The notes beneath the pieces are model-generated. The model was not told the DNA's origin and searched no databases. It saw nothing but the letters and a program-made list of their open reading frames with translations. The translations under genes and the position numbers were made by a program. Shown here piece after piece: positions 10,781 through 22,215 of a stretch of DNA of 64,000 bases. Location of the stretch: NCBI GenBank assembly GCA_029964075.1, contig CM057134.1:18950905-19014904 (forward strand), in the 5' to 3' direction. The number at the start of each line of letters is the position of its first letter. Positions within the stretch are counted from its first letter, which is position 1. Source of the DNA: Patiria pectinifera (taxonomy: Eukaryota > Echinodermata > Asteroidea > Valvatida > Asterinidae).

Positions 10781-12103
10781 GTAGTTTTTTTCTCAAAATC
10801 ACTCGGGACAACACTGAGTGTACAGTGTTTAAAAGAATTAATGTGTCAGTTGAATGGCAAAATCCATATTAAAATCCGACAGTGTTAATTTAAAAAGTTG
10901 CATCCTGCCACTTTTTTCATCATACATCAACTCAATGAAGCCCAGTCATTGCATAAAAAAGGCAAAAAGACATGAATCTGGGTCTGAGAAAAATGTCAAA
11001 TTTTGTTAGAAAATACTTTGAAAATGCACTCGACTCTCCATAGACTTTGTACACAACCACAGAAGTGGTGTCTGGATAATACTTTCTTTCCAGAAAAAAG
11101 CTACAGGTATGATAAAACTTTATGACTTGTCTAACATATTTACTTTAGTTTCGTAAGGGTTGCAGAGTGGCAGAGATTCGTGGTAAAAGACTTCCTCAAG
11201 TGGTAAAATAATGCAGGTACTGAACTTGTCAAAATATAGTGTAGATTACTATACCTCATACATATTCATGAGCGAGAGCCAAATTGTTACTGGTCCATTC
11301 ATCGTCATAGGTCAGCCGATAGTTTTGCTCTTAAGCAAGCAGGCATTAGCAAGCGTGCACGTATTCGTGCACAGGTTAAATATGCATGCGCAGTCAACAA
11401 TTGCACGGGTTTAACCCATTTCCAGAGGGGGGCAAAACATATTTTCCCACAAAATTCCTCTATTTCTCAACATATTCTCGATTTATTAGTTTTAGAGGGG
11501 GCAGGGAAATTTTGCGCCCCCACCCATTAAATTTACACCAATATGACTTTTCAGCTCTTTTTCTTTTCTTTTTTCTTCTTTTTTTTCCTTCTTTTTTTGG
11601 GCTTTTCTGGGGGGGGGGTGTGTGTTGCGCCCCCCTTGTCCCCCCCCCCCCCTCGCACCGCTCATGGCTGGAAAGTTGAAATTTGACATTACACAGGCGG
11701 AACAAATGTTGCAACCTGACGCCACTTTTTTTCTTCGTAATCATCTCCATGAAGGTCATTCATTGCAAAAATGATGATAAGACATGAATCTGGGACTGAG
11801 ATATATTTCCAATTTTGAAAGAACTTAGAAAATTGTCTTGACTATCAATAGACTTTGTACACAATCGCGGAAGTGGCGTCAGGTTGCAACATTTTTTCCC
11901 AGGCTGCATCCGAATCAATTAACTGTCTAGAGCACGCCCACGTCCAGTGAAAATACGCGGGGACGCGCTGACAATAATTCGTAGCCGTAGCTCCGTACAT
12001 ACAGCTACATAGGGTTTGTAGCTCTATGCTCCGTGCACGTGGAAGCCCGTTTCGGACACGGCCTGAGGCGCCCACCGGACGTTGCATGGCCTTATGGGAT
12101 ACT

Positions 12104-12140
12104 TACCCAAGTAACCGGCTCGGCGAGTCGGTTACTTGGG
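12104..12140. repeat. Short perfect-arm hairpin
   Basis: CCCAAGTAACCG and CGGTTACTTGGG flank a GCTCGGCGAGT loop. Confidence 0.85.
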
Positions 12141-12235
12141 CCAGGCTCGAGTAAGCGCGAGAAGTCACATGAGAGGTAAATTGAATGCTGTCGCGCTTGC
12201 ACGAGTAAGCGCGGGGGAAGTAATTGAACGCACTG

Positions 12236-12450
12236 CTTGTAACTGAATTTGACCAAGCTACTGAGGTCACCTGACCAAAAGACGTGATCTAATTGGTCAA
12301 TGTGCACTGTCAAGCCCCGCCCACCATTGGTTTGTGTACATTTCTAACAGTGCTATTGTAACTGATTTCGACTGTGGTCACCTGACTAAAAGCCATGATC
12401 TAATTGGTTGATACAGACAGATTGACTGAGTGACAGGCAGGAAGGGTCCA
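12236..12450. repeat. Two diverged copies of a ~115-bp block
   Basis: Each copy has TAACTGA.TT, GGTCACCTGAC, AAAAG.C.TGATCTAATTGGT. A third copy lies at about 15105-15210 in intron 21, so it is dispersed rather than purely tandem. The block contains ATTGGT, an inverted CCAAT motif. Confidence 0.7.
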
Positions 12451-12910
12451 TTCATGTCAAGGGGACATTTACTAGTAAACTTCAAGCCTAACAGGATATG
12501 TGAGCCCAAGTAAGGAACACAGCACATGGGTATTCAACATGCAATACAACACACATTACCTTATAATATGCAGATCTGTGTCCAACATTGGACTACCAGT
12601 GAACAAGAAAAGAAGACTTCAAATAATCATTCCTAATGGCCTCGTTTAAAAAGCCTATATCTGCAATTTTATCAGTTTCATCAGATTATTTACTACTTTA
12701 ACAAAACCAAATGAAAAAGCAACATCTTAACAAAATCTGGTATAAAAAATCTTGGGAAAAACACCTCTAACACTGAACGGAAAGCAGTAAAAAAAAAATA
12801 ATATTTTTCACATCTTCAAATACCTATGGAAAAAAAACCCAGATAGTTCAATGGTTAAAAAGTTTCAATATTAGAAACAAAAAAAATGGATTATTTAACT
12901 TGGATGCTAT

Positions 12911-13423
12911 TTAAAAGGGAATGTACAACATTTGCTTTTGCTGCAATTTTCAGAAATAAATGGATTTGGAGGATTAGTATGTTATATCTCTATTGTTCAA
13001 CTGATTTGTTTCACGTTTTGGGATGGTAGATGCTGGAAAAACCAAGAAAACCAATCCTGTTCTTGTAGTCTGGTTCCCTGACCCCACTTACAATGAAACA
13101 GAGCAATTTATAGACCTTGGGAAATTGTAAGGCCAGAAAATCAGTCCAGCACACGGTACTCCTTCACAGGTGTGTAATCAATTGCAAAGAAAATGCGGAA
13201 TAACTACATTTGAAAAATTAGGAGTAGTTTTAGATAAAAGCCAGTTTTCTCCAACGCTGGTTGGCCGACCAGCGTTGGAAAAATACAATTTTTCTTGAAA
13301 ATGACAGCACATCAGGAGCTACGATTTTACAGGATGCTTTTGACTGTCAATCTAGTAAGGTATTTTGTGATAATGTGATCATATCGTTTTTTGATGTTTG
13401 CAAATGTTGTATCTTCCCTTTAA
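12911..13423. mobile_element. TTAA-bounded foldback element, family B, copy 1
   Basis: The right end is GCAAATGTTGTATCTTCCC before TTTAA; the left end, AAAGGGAATGTACAACATTTGC after TTAA, is a diverged inverted match. In the middle (13251-13278) is a palindrome, CCAACGCTGGTTGGCCGACC and onward. The second copy is at 34310-34832. No ORF, so presumably non-autonomous. Confidence 0.8.
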
Positions 13424-13539
13424 CAGACATGATGTGTGTCAAATTTCATACTGCACAATAATAACAGTCAATATGAACATATGCCAAAATATGATGAAAA
13501 AAAGGCAAAAAGAATGGGTAAAAAGAACAAAAGACGTAC

Positions 13540-13786
13540 TTGACTTTGGCAGTTCCGGATCCAAGATTGTATCTGAATTCCAGATATCCGTCCATTAAGT
13601 TCAGAGAGATGAAGTCGCCTCTGCCATTGGTACTCTGCCCGTTGTAGAATAGCATGCCGTTTGGTTCGGTCGCCAGGAATTCCATTTCGACCGTAATGTG
13701 ACGCGGGGCCATCAGACTAGGCAGCTCGAGGTAAGAGTTGCCGTCGAAACCGGGAATGAACGGACCAACGGGTTCCGGTTCATTTT
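13540..13786 (-). CDS. AGRN: Agrin exon 23: LG2 domain, first part
   Basis: Reads ENEPEPVGPFIPGFDGNSYL, ITVEMEFLATEPNGMLFYNG, GRGDFISLNLMDGYLEFRYN, LGSGTAKVK. The GRGDF segment sits in the LG motif NGQ..NGRGDFISL..., where vertebrate agrin has GKGDFVSL. The acceptor is TTTATTCCAG (phase 1) and the donor GTACGT (phase 2). Confidence 0.95.
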
Positions 13787-14408
13787 CTGGAATAAAAGTC
13801 GAAAAATTGAAGTTCTGAATGCACTGAGTGATTGCTTAATTCTGAGCCACTGTGTGATCCAATCTCCCGTCACACCTAACGACATCATCATAACTTCATT
13901 TAAATTTTTGCACGTAACACCCCGTTGACTATAAAACTATAAAGGTCAATTGATCACGCAGTGCACCAGTTGTACGACTCCAGAAAAAAACCCATTTAAA
14001 TTGATGTCACAAAATCCTTGATGATGTCATCATGACATTATACTTTTCTACATTCCACATTTCCTGACAATGCCGATGCATGTGCTGAGTTTCAGGTTGA
14101 TAGGATTGGCAGAAGTTCCTAAAGTGGCTTGTAAAATTAAAACATGTACAAAACCTACAAATAGTAAAAAAAAAAAAAAGGGAAAAAAAATCTGAAAAAA
14201 ACCAATAGCTGTTCCTGATAGCCGTTGACCAACTTGAGCACTAAATACTCAGTTGTTTCTGTCATAAACAAGAATATGAAAACCAAGTTTACTCAGATTA
14301 AAATCGAACCCAAGACGTCCTGCTTGCTAGAGCAGATGTCATTTTAACCACTTGACAACTGAGTCACTGAATCTACTTCCCGTACACAGCCTATGATTGG
14401 CTACTTAC
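13787..14408 (-). other. Agrin intron 22 with a tRNA-like sequence
   Basis: Minus strand about 14372-14285 reads GACTCAGTTGTCAAGTGGTT ... TTGGGTTCGATTTTAATCTG, an A-box/B-box pair at tRNA-like spacing. Most likely a decayed SINE head. Nothing else is recognised. Confidence 0.5.
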
Positions 14409-14546
14409 CCCTATCACACATGTCACCGTGCCATCCCATTGGACAGTCGCACCTGTAACCGCCCTCTGGTAGCGATGTGCAGGTAGAGCCAGTGAAGCAC
14501 ATATTGCCCTCGCATGGATCTACAAAGACGTCACCGCATAGAGGAC
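14409..14546 (-). CDS. AGRN: Agrin exon 22: EGF 2 end plus EGF-like domain 3
   Basis: Forty-six residues: GPLCGDVFVDPCEGNMCF, GSTCTSLPEGGYRCDCPMGW, HGDMCDRG. The first cysteine closes EGF 2; the rest is a complete EGF ending before LG2. It corresponds to the double EGF between LG1 and LG2 of vertebrate agrin. The acceptor is GCGTCTAG and the donor GTAAGT, phase 1 at both ends. Confidence 0.94.
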
Positions 14547-15104
14547 CTAGACGCAAAAAAAAAACAGCGAAAACACATACTATAAAGACAACAATCACCT
14601 CAAAGTCAATCACAATTTATCGTTCCGGATTTGGCCATAAGCACTACATCCACGCTAGTCTATGTAATAGAATTTGCCATGGGTCTATGATATGTGAGCA
14701 GATTGTGATTAATTAGGCAAGACCCCGCCTCTTGACCTCCTAGATTTTGACCAATCAACAGGCGCTTTCTATATCGGGTCTTCGGTCATTCACCCGTTGC
14801 GCGTCATAGACAATGGATTAAAAAGCCCTGTGTCCACACGCTCTGTATCATGTTATGCGATAATGCGCCCAGCTGTTGTTGCATTACAAAACACTACATT
14901 CGAATTGACCAATCAAACCATTTAGTCCTGATTTAGGAATGAAATGACGTCACTATTTTAGTAAAATCGACTCCGATTGGCTGGCGCATGGCTCGCACAT
15001 ATCTGCATGTTTAGAAATATCAGACATTATACAGGAGACTTGGCTCTGTGGATAACGGGTGATACACAGACTTATGTACATGTACGTTTGGTTTGTGAAC
15101 ATCT

Positions 15105-15210
15105 CTCACAGCGCTTTTAACCAAGTCTGACGAGCTATCGTGGTCACCTGACCAAAAGTCGTAATCTAATTGGTCAATGCACACTGTTGGATCGACAGGC
15201 AGGAATCAAC
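15105..15210. repeat. Third copy of the CCAAT-rich 115-bp block
   Basis: Shares GTGGTCACCTGACCAAAAG, CTAATTGGTCAATG and GACAGGCAGGAA with 12236-12450. Intron 21. Confidence 0.7.
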
Positions 15211-15284
15211 TCGCTATCTTGCTGAACATTAGATGAGACCCTGGTTTAAGTATACAATTACAAAAGCCAAAGTTTCAAACGTAC

Positions 15285-15514
15285 CCACAAAACCGCCCAT
15301 GCAGTCGCATTCAAACTGTTCAGCGTTGGTCGGGGCGCACGTGGCGTTGTTGAGACACGGCATGGACACACACGGGTCATTGCCACATTCGCCGATGTTG
15401 GCTCCGTAGAGGATGTCGCCTCCAGGATGGTAGACATCTAAGGATTTACCGTTGACTTCCAGGTAACCTATGCATCCTACAAAGCCCTTGGTGGTACCGG
15501 CAACTTTGTAAATC
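15285..15514 (-). CDS. AGRN: Agrin exon 21: LG1 end plus EGF-like domain 2
   Basis: Finishes LG1 (IYKVAGTTKGFVGCIGYLEV, DVYHPGGD) and gives most of an EGF: GECGNDPCVSMPCLNNATC, FECDCMGGFVG. The EGF is split across the next intron: its last cysteine is in exon 22 (GPLC). The acceptor is CTTGCAG (phase 2) and the donor GTACGT (phase 1). Confidence 0.92.
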
Positions 15515-16022
15515 CTGCAAGTGTAAGTTAAATGGTGCTAAATCACTTAGTAACTTCTCAGACAATGAAAAAAAAAAGATTTTGAAAGATTTTCTCAAAA
15601 AGAAAACAGGCTATATGGAAAAACAAAACATATTCCACGTTTATGGTGCTCGCCAAAGTTGCAGTTTACACCGTTAAGCTATGCTGACTGTGCACACTTG
15701 TATTTTGCTGTATTCATGCACCAATGGGGTAGTATTATCATGCAGACCTTTATGAACAGCAAACTTCCGACTTCTGGGGTTGGGTTTCTTTAACGGGTAT
15801 CCAGGTACCCGTGTCTTACTTTAATCAGGTATCCTGTCCCCGTACTACCCATAAATGCACATCCCTATAAACTTGTCTGTAACTTATACCCGACATTTTA
15901 TGAAGTAACTCTATGTTGGACTGATTTTTTGCCTTCTAAAGTTCTACTCTGCATTCAAATCTCAGTTGTGCATTGACAGATTTTATTTAAATTTGGACAT
16001 TCACATTTGGTCCATTTCATTT

Positions 16023-16406
16023 TTAAAGGGTCCATGAAATGAATTTTACACTGGAGCATATATCCATTCCTCTGAAATGTATAAAAGTATGAAACTTCCC
16101 TTTTTGGTAAAAAAAAAAAAGTGCACTTTTTATACAATTTTCCGGACCACTCAAAGCAGAATAATTAACACAGCAAATCCCTAAAATTTTGTTGACTTTT
16201 TATGCTGAAGTCAGATGTGAAACTGAAGTTTCTGCCTTGAACGACATCACAGTGTTGGTAATAAATATGGAAATTTGCATTAGCATCAAATCAAAAAGGC
16301 ACCAAAACACCATTAAAATGGCAATCCGAAGATTACAAATCAAGTTAATGGAACGCAAATGTTTCAAGGATTGCAGTAAACAAATCCTATTACATGGGCC
16401 TTTTAA
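16023..16406. mobile_element. TTAA-bounded foldback element, family A, copy E
   Basis: TTAAAGGGTCCATGAAATG at the left; ATTACATGGGCCTTTTAA at the right. Shorter than the 550-585-bp copies, so probably internally deleted. Intron 20. Confidence 0.75.
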
Positions 16407-16997
16407 GTCCAATTGGGTAACTTGGTTCACAATTACCATTATTAGTTTCCATTTTGGGTCATGACTGATCACCTACCCTCTTTTTACCTTATGAATTGTC
16501 ACTGAAAAAAAGAGACTGGTTCCTTTTAATTGTTAAGCTGGTCGTGCATGACAGCATCGAAGCAGGAATACATGTACCGTTGATATTTGAGTCGTGGAAA
16601 GTCAGATTAACCCTAACTCCCTAGTATGATATACTAGGAACCATACCCATCCTGGCAAATTCCAACACCATATGGGAAACTGCAAACACATATTTCTGAC
16701 TTTGATTCTGGAGGTGTGCCAACCCAAATGTAAAAGACTGCCAGTTTTGGGGTACTGTACCCATCCTTACAGATTCCAACAAAACAGGCCTTTGGGGTTT
16801 GATGGGTTGAGTTCTGTTAGGGTTAATGGAAGTTTCCCAATACAACATACAAGAGAGTTTCCCATACATACAAAGGGACTCATAACAGAAAAACTCATAA
16901 CATAATGAAGAACCACTTGGTCAGCACAGATTTTGTAATTTTACCTCTACTTTCGTGATTTTTTTCACCTGTTGATAAATTATGCAAAAATACTTAC

Positions 16998-17213
16998 GCT
17001 TCTTTATCCTCTGGCACATCGCCAACAAAGAGGTCGTGGGTCACAGACAAACCGGTCGACCTATCGCTACTTGATCCTTTCACTGGTGTCTCGCCATCCA
17101 CGCTGAGAGTACCATCACGCCTGTCCCTGGTAGCCCGCACTGTGAACCAGTGAAGGGGCTGAATCTGCACAGTGCTTCTGATGACGACAGTGTCGCTGGA
17201 TCCGAGGTCAAAC
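16998..17213 (-). CDS. AGRN: Agrin exon 20: LG1 domain, middle part
   Basis: Seventy-two residues reading EFDLGSSDTVVIRSTVQI, PLHWFTVRATRDRRDGTLSV, GETPVKGSSSDRS, LFVGDVPEDKEA. The pattern W..V...R..R.G.L.VDGE..V.G.S matches LG1 of agrin. Phase 2 at both ends, donor GTAAGT. The acceptor AG at 17214-17215 follows a TTCG spacer and a run of 13 C on the coding strand (G at 17220-17232). Confidence 0.92.
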
Positions 17214-17300
17214 CTCGAAGGGGGGGGGGGGGAAGAATTGAACGTTAGGCAATAGCTCTAAAACCTGCCGTAGTGCCCCCCAAAAAACTCAAGCACCCAA

Positions 17301-18049
17301 TGGGCCTTATTCACGAGGCGGCCATATTGAATTGAAAGTTAGGTAACATCTTAATTTTTGGAACTTGCGAAGAGAAATGAAAGCAACTTACCCCTACAGG
17401 GGCCGGGTTATTTTGACCATCTCTCAGCCGGGGTGGGGGGTGGGTGCCATCGAGTGACGAAAAATTTTGAAACTCAGCACATGCATAGAGCAACTCTTCC
17501 TAAACATACCCAAGAAATTTCATGACTATAGGTCAAAGGGTTTTGGAATTATGGCTAATTAATTATTCATATGTACGAATGGCAATTCTGCTCTGTGTAC
17601 ATGACGTATATGCGAAAATTCAGTTTTTACGGCGCATACCGCCGAAAAATTTTTCACTACGCGGCAACCCGTGGTCCGATTTTTATGTTTTTGGTATCAA
17701 AAGATGCGCAAAGCTCGAGGCTAAAAAGTCATAACAGCTCGGGTCGCGAAAAAATTTTTTTTAGAGGCTATCACGGAAAATGTTGAGGGGGGGGCCGATT
17801 CCGCCCCCCCCCCCCGGCCCTTTTAGGGTTAAGTTACAATAAATTCCAGTCTGCTTCAATGAATAATTTAAAATTTGAAATTAAACATTCCCTAATGGTT
17901 AAAGCCATACTTTTTTTTTTAAATGACAGTAAAATAAGGCTGCATAGTGCCTGCATTAATAGTCTGGCGCCATCCCATACAACAATTAACAATTAATGAA
18001 ATACATTCAGCGAACTCAACAAAAATGGCCCACTCGTGAATACGGCCCA
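17301..18049. mobile_element. Foldback element with GGGCC..ATTCACGAG ends
   Basis: TGGGCCTTATTCACGAGG at the left and CTCGTGAATACGGCCCA at the right are inverted matches about 750 bp apart. The interior has long G and C runs (17779-17815). Intron 19. Confidence 0.72.
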
Positions 18050-18302
18050 TGGTCTTATTGATTCTTGCGTGATTAAATATAATGTAACACAATGCAGTGC
18101 AGTGCGCAAAACTGCTGAGTGCAAAACACTTCATTTACATGTGCTAATGTGCAAAAGTTGGCTGAAAAATAAATGTGTAGTTGATGTTCAAGTAAAATTC
18201 GTCACTTTGAAAAATTGCTATCATCGATAAATGTTATGAAAGATTTTTCATAAATGAAATGGAAATACAATTGAACAATGTCAACAAATGAGCAAAGTCT
18301 TT

Positions 18303-18672
18303 AAGGCCAAAAAAAAAAAGTCTCCGGTTTCTGGTATGTGCGCGCGTCACCGTAGCCATGCGCGTCGGCAAAATGAAAAAGGTTTTTTTCAATACAAGAT
18401 GATGTTTCAAAACCGCCAAACTCACTGGTTTGACTGGAATTCTGCTGCTGCACAATTTTAACGTATTTTTAAAAGGGGTTATGATCGAGAATATAGATTT
18501 ATGTGGCCTCTCTGGACTCTTAAGTTTAGTCGGGCACCATTTGCAGTCATCAGCCGACATTTGAAGCCAAAAAAAAAAAAACAGCTAAAAAAAAAAAAAA
18601 AAAGCCGCGTTGCCGCACCACTTTTGGGGCAAGCTCCATACCAGAAACCGGAGACTTTTTTGGGGGGGCCTA
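18303..18672. mobile_element. Foldback element, family F, copy 1
   Basis: AAGGCC, an A run and AGTCTCCGGTTTCTGGTAT at the left; ATACCAGAAACCGGAGACTT, a T/G run and GGCC at the right. The interior matches 49406-49771 in reverse orientation. A third, truncated copy is at 28452-28550. Confidence 0.88.
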
Positions 18673-19752
18673 AAACAAGACTTTTTTTTTTTTACTTTCT
18701 TTTTTTGAAAGGAAAACTGATATATACAAAATGCAGTGAAAATGATTAGCAAAAAACGTTTTTTCTAATTCTAATGATCAAGAGTGTCAATTGTTGCAAT
18801 AATATGAATGGCACAAACGTGACAAATGGTAACACACAGAAACTATACTACTACTACTAGTGAGTGAAATTTGGATACATGGAATATGTTGAACAGTTGA
18901 TTTCAGACAAGCAATATTATCGAAACTAAAATAACAAACATTATTAGATATGCAAATGTCTAATGATGATTATTGTTAGAACGGTAAAAGTTTAATAAAG
19001 AAAGAGATTACATCAAGTCATATGGGTCACTGTTGCTATTGAATTGACCAACCAGCAAGGAGGATTTAAGTTTACTTTAAGGAAGTAAATACACAAAAAA
19101 ATCAGGGTCGTACGCCTACTGACGTAACTTGCAAATTTAACCTACGTGTTTCAGATAGCTTGCATGCGCACTATGCCATATCACATGTATGAACTAGTAT
19201 GGCTTTCTTGGGTCTTGTGCGCAGGGAACAAAATAAACTTTCTCCACACAAAAAAACAGAATGAAGAGTTGAGGGTAATTTTATAAATCTGGGGTCCAAA
19301 AATGTGGCATTTTTTGTGTCCCTGTTACACATGACCTGTGATATTGGCCATGCAATTATCATTAAAATTGACTTCAAAGTATTTTTTTTATTTGTTTGGC
19401 AGGTACTTTGCTTTTAATCACTCTTTGAGAAAGAATGGTTCCTGAATGAATGATTATATAATGAATGTGAATTTACAAAAAATTAGATACTTGAATGCCC
19501 CTTTAATCAAACGGATTCAGGTGCCAAAGCATAGTGATAAAGCCAATATGTTCCGTCAAAGGCTACATGTTTAATAAAATAAGGTGTGTGAATTTTTAGA
19601 CTGATAATTGCTCCAGGATTTCAGCAAGTATTTGACCAAAATGACACACTGATGAATTTACCCCAATCTCCGTTTTCAAACAAGCAACAAAATTGTTAAC
19701 CCATTCTGGCGAAGCCGTGCAGGGGAGGGGGGTAGGGTCTCACTAAGTTAAT

Positions 19753-19982
19753 TTGGCAATAGGGCTCGTTCAACGACGGCCATTTCTGTAGGAGAACTGC
19801 AACTGCGTCTTTTACGCAATCAAGCACGCATTGCGCAGTGATAAAAAAATGTTCCAAACACGCGCTTGTTGCTCGCAATGTGTTCAAAATACGACGCAGC
19901 GTTATGCAAGTTGACGCTCAAAATGCTGATACACGTGGATGGTCTGTAGGAAATTACGTCATTTGAACGAGACCTATTGCCA
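19753..19982. mobile_element. Small foldback element (about 230 bp)
   Basis: TTGGCAATAGGGCTCGTTCA at the left and TGAACGAGACCTATTGCCAC at the right form inverted ends. Intron 19. Confidence 0.75.
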
Positions 19983-20189
19983 CCGACCAATCTTCAGGAT
20001 TCTCAACTTGCACAAGAAGCATGCAAGCGAATATCCAAACAAGGCAGACTAGTTTACCTTGCGGTGGTTAGCTGGATCTGCCGGTGTTAGTTGAACATAT
20101 TAGTCAGCAGTCTTAGTAGTAGGTGAGGGCCATCATGCACACTGAGAGGTGGAGGCGGTGGAGTGAAGAAATGAAAAACTGATACTTAC

Positions 20190-20409
20190 TCGTGTACAAC
20201 TTTGTACCTTAGCTCGACAGACCCATTGACGATAGCCAAGGAAACATAGTCGTTGTTCTCAACATCGTCTTGACCGTTGAAGAGAAGCAGACCTTCGGGG
20301 TCTGCCTCAGCTTGGAACTCCAAAGTGATTTCGAAATCGAAGAAGGCTCGTATCTTAGGGAAGGCCAGATAGGAGTACTCGGACAGAGATGGAGACTGGA
20401 ACATCACCA
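20190..20409 (-). CDS. AGRN: Agrin exon 19: LG1 domain, first part (two possible donors)
   Basis: Carries the first half of LG1: SEYSYLAFPKIRAFF, ITLEFQAEADPEGLLLFNGQ, NDYVSLAIVNGSVELR. The exon can end at 20208 (donor GTACAA after CTAAG) or at 20190 (donor GTAAGT after ACGA). Both leave phase 2. The shorter end gives VELR-FDLGSS, which is the shape of vertebrate VQLRFDTGS; the longer adds YKVVHE. The longer coordinates are given because that donor is the better consensus. The acceptor is TTTTTGCAG. Confidence 0.9.
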
Positions 20410-20690
20410 CTGCAAAAATGTTACAGTAGAACGTGTGAGTTTTCATCCCAAATCAAAACAGTTCTTCTCAGCGTCTTCAATCTTGACTCAAACAACCCAA
20501 CGAGCTTTGTCATCTCAAAATTTGTGTTGGTACTTAACACATCTTTTCCAGGAGGGGTAAGCTGATATTTTCTGTTGAGTGCTGACAAGCCTCAAAAACG
20601 GTGCTATAAACCATGAGTGAGACCATATGCTAAAATTTGTATAAATTCATCAGAATAAACCTAGAGTGCCTAGATGAAGATTTTCCTTAC

Positions 20691-20828
20691 CTTCTTCGCA
20701 GACTGGCCCGCCCCTTCCCACAGGACAGATGCAGATATACCCCTTAGGAGCCGTCTCTTTCTCCAAGCAGGTTCCTCCATGAAGACAAGGGGTCGTCTCA
20801 CAAATAGACACGGGCACTGGCTCCGTTG
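20691..20828 (-). CDS. AGRN: Agrin exon 18: EGF-like domain 1
   Basis: Forty-six residues: a TTEPVPVS lead, then ICETTPCLHGGTCLEKE, KGYICICPVGRGGPVCEE. It has six EGF cysteines and the C.CP.GRGG..CE end that matches vertebrate agrin just before LG1. The acceptor is TACTTCAG and the donor GTAAGG, phase 1 at both ends. Confidence 0.95.
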
Positions 20829-21091
20829 CTGAAGTAAAAGGCACATAACAAGAGTGGTAATTTATTGGACAAGAACGTTTTTCAGGGTCAACAAAGAAAG
20901 AAAGGCCGATTGCAACGCCCAGTCTCCAGAAGACGGTACTCTAACAAGCTAAGCAAACGAGCGCATGTTCATTTTTCTCAGGTTACAGGTTTAAATTCTG
21001 CTTTGCCAGTACGTCCTTTTGATTGAAGAAACTTAATGTGATTTGTTTTCAAATGACAGGGCATATTAGCTTTGATTTCATATACACTTAC

Positions 21092-22084
21092 TTTGCTTCT
21101 GTTGTGTCGTCAACTCTGGTATACTCTCTGTAGTGATGCGAGGCATAACTGTGGTTGGGTCGGTCGGACTGGCTTGAAACTGGGTGGTTAGAGTCTGCGT
21201 CTGAGGCTGTGGCATTGGTTTGGTCTCTTCAGGTGTCGTACCAGCCATCATGGGTGGGGAAGTTGTCTTGGGGATGGATGGTAAAGAAGCTGAAGTTGAG
21301 GGAAGATGTTGACTTGTAGAGGGTTCCATGGATGGGGTAGATGGGGAGGATGCAGGAGAGGATTCTAAGATTTCGGGCTTGGGACTGGAGAGAGGCATCG
21401 TCTTGGAAGAGCTCTGGGAGGGTGGAAGACTAGACTGGGATGCAGGCATGGTTGTCATGGAGACGGACATGGTTGTCATGGAGACGGGCATGGTTGTCTT
21501 GGAGACAGGCATGGAAGTCTGGGAGGCGGATGAGCTAGCTTCAGAGGCACTTGTGCTGGGTTTCGAGACAGGCATTGTATGAGATTCAGGCATGCTTGTC
21601 TCAGCAACAGGCTTGCCTGTTTCTGAGACTGATGTGCTCGACTCCGAGTCTGGCATGCTAGACTTAGAAGAAGATGCTGATGCTAATTGTGTTACTGCTG
21701 AGCTGCTTTCCAATGATGCTTCACTTGTCCTGGATACAGACTCGCTTGCCTTACTCGTGCCCATTGAGGAGCTACTTAATTTGACTGTGCTAGGTTCTAC
21801 CTCAGCTGGCTTTGTCATGACCTGCTGGCTGGAGGTCTGTAGAGGTGGTGAAGGGAGGGTGATGGCATCAGACTGGGGAGAGGTATAACTTCTTGTATCT
21901 AAGGGAGGTGAGGAGAGGGTTGTCACCTCGGAGGGAGGTGCGGACACTGAGGATACCTCAACAGGGGGTGAGGGAAGGGTGGTTACTTCAACGGCAGAGT
22001 CTGTTGAGGTGTCGCTTGCATCGCTGGGCTGAGGCTTAATGGGGGCTGATGGCGTTGGTCGCATGCTGGGCACCACTGAAGCAG
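21092..22084 (-). CDS. AGRN: Agrin exon 17: Ser/Thr/Pro-rich mucin-like region
   Basis: A single 993-nt exon of 331 residues without cysteine. It is made of Ser, Thr, Pro, Met and Glu with imperfect internal repeats: SPP-V-(E/S)V-T-L-type units near the start, then short MPVS(K/M)TT units around 21430-21520. It is probably an extended, heavily O-glycosylated spacer, equivalent to the Ser/Thr region before the first EGF of vertebrate agrin. The acceptor is TTCCACAG and the donor GTAAGT, phase 1 at both ends. Long open frames on the opposite strand here are codon-composition shadows. Confidence 0.93.
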
Positions 22085-22215
22085 CTGTGGAACCAATGAG
22101 TATCAGGTCATTCAGTTAGCATGGCTTCAGTTACCATGAAAACAATGAACAATGGGAAACTATTTCTCACTATGTTTCAAAATTGCTGAATTATATGAGC
22201 TGCTTAAGGACTCAC

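Larger units (their letters stand above)
9289..13539 (-). other. Agrin intron 23, repeat-filled
   Basis: A 4.25-kb intron in the middle of LG2. It holds a tRNA-like SINE head (about 10707-10780), two foldbacks (10206-10255, 12104-12140), a pyrimidine/G-rich stretch (11540-11655), diverged duplicates (10960-11100 against 11765-11890), a repeated CCAAT-rich block (12236-12450) and a TTAA element (12911-13423). No exon was recognised. Confidence 0.55.

Noticed and set aside
11460..11759. Gly/Pro/Lys-rich minus frames
   Set aside because: Low-complexity pyrimidine and C runs at 11540-11655; composition alone explains them.
21328..21888. Plus-strand frames opposite the Ser/Thr exon
   Set aside because: Mirror of biased Ser/Thr/Pro codons on the true strand; no start context or domain.
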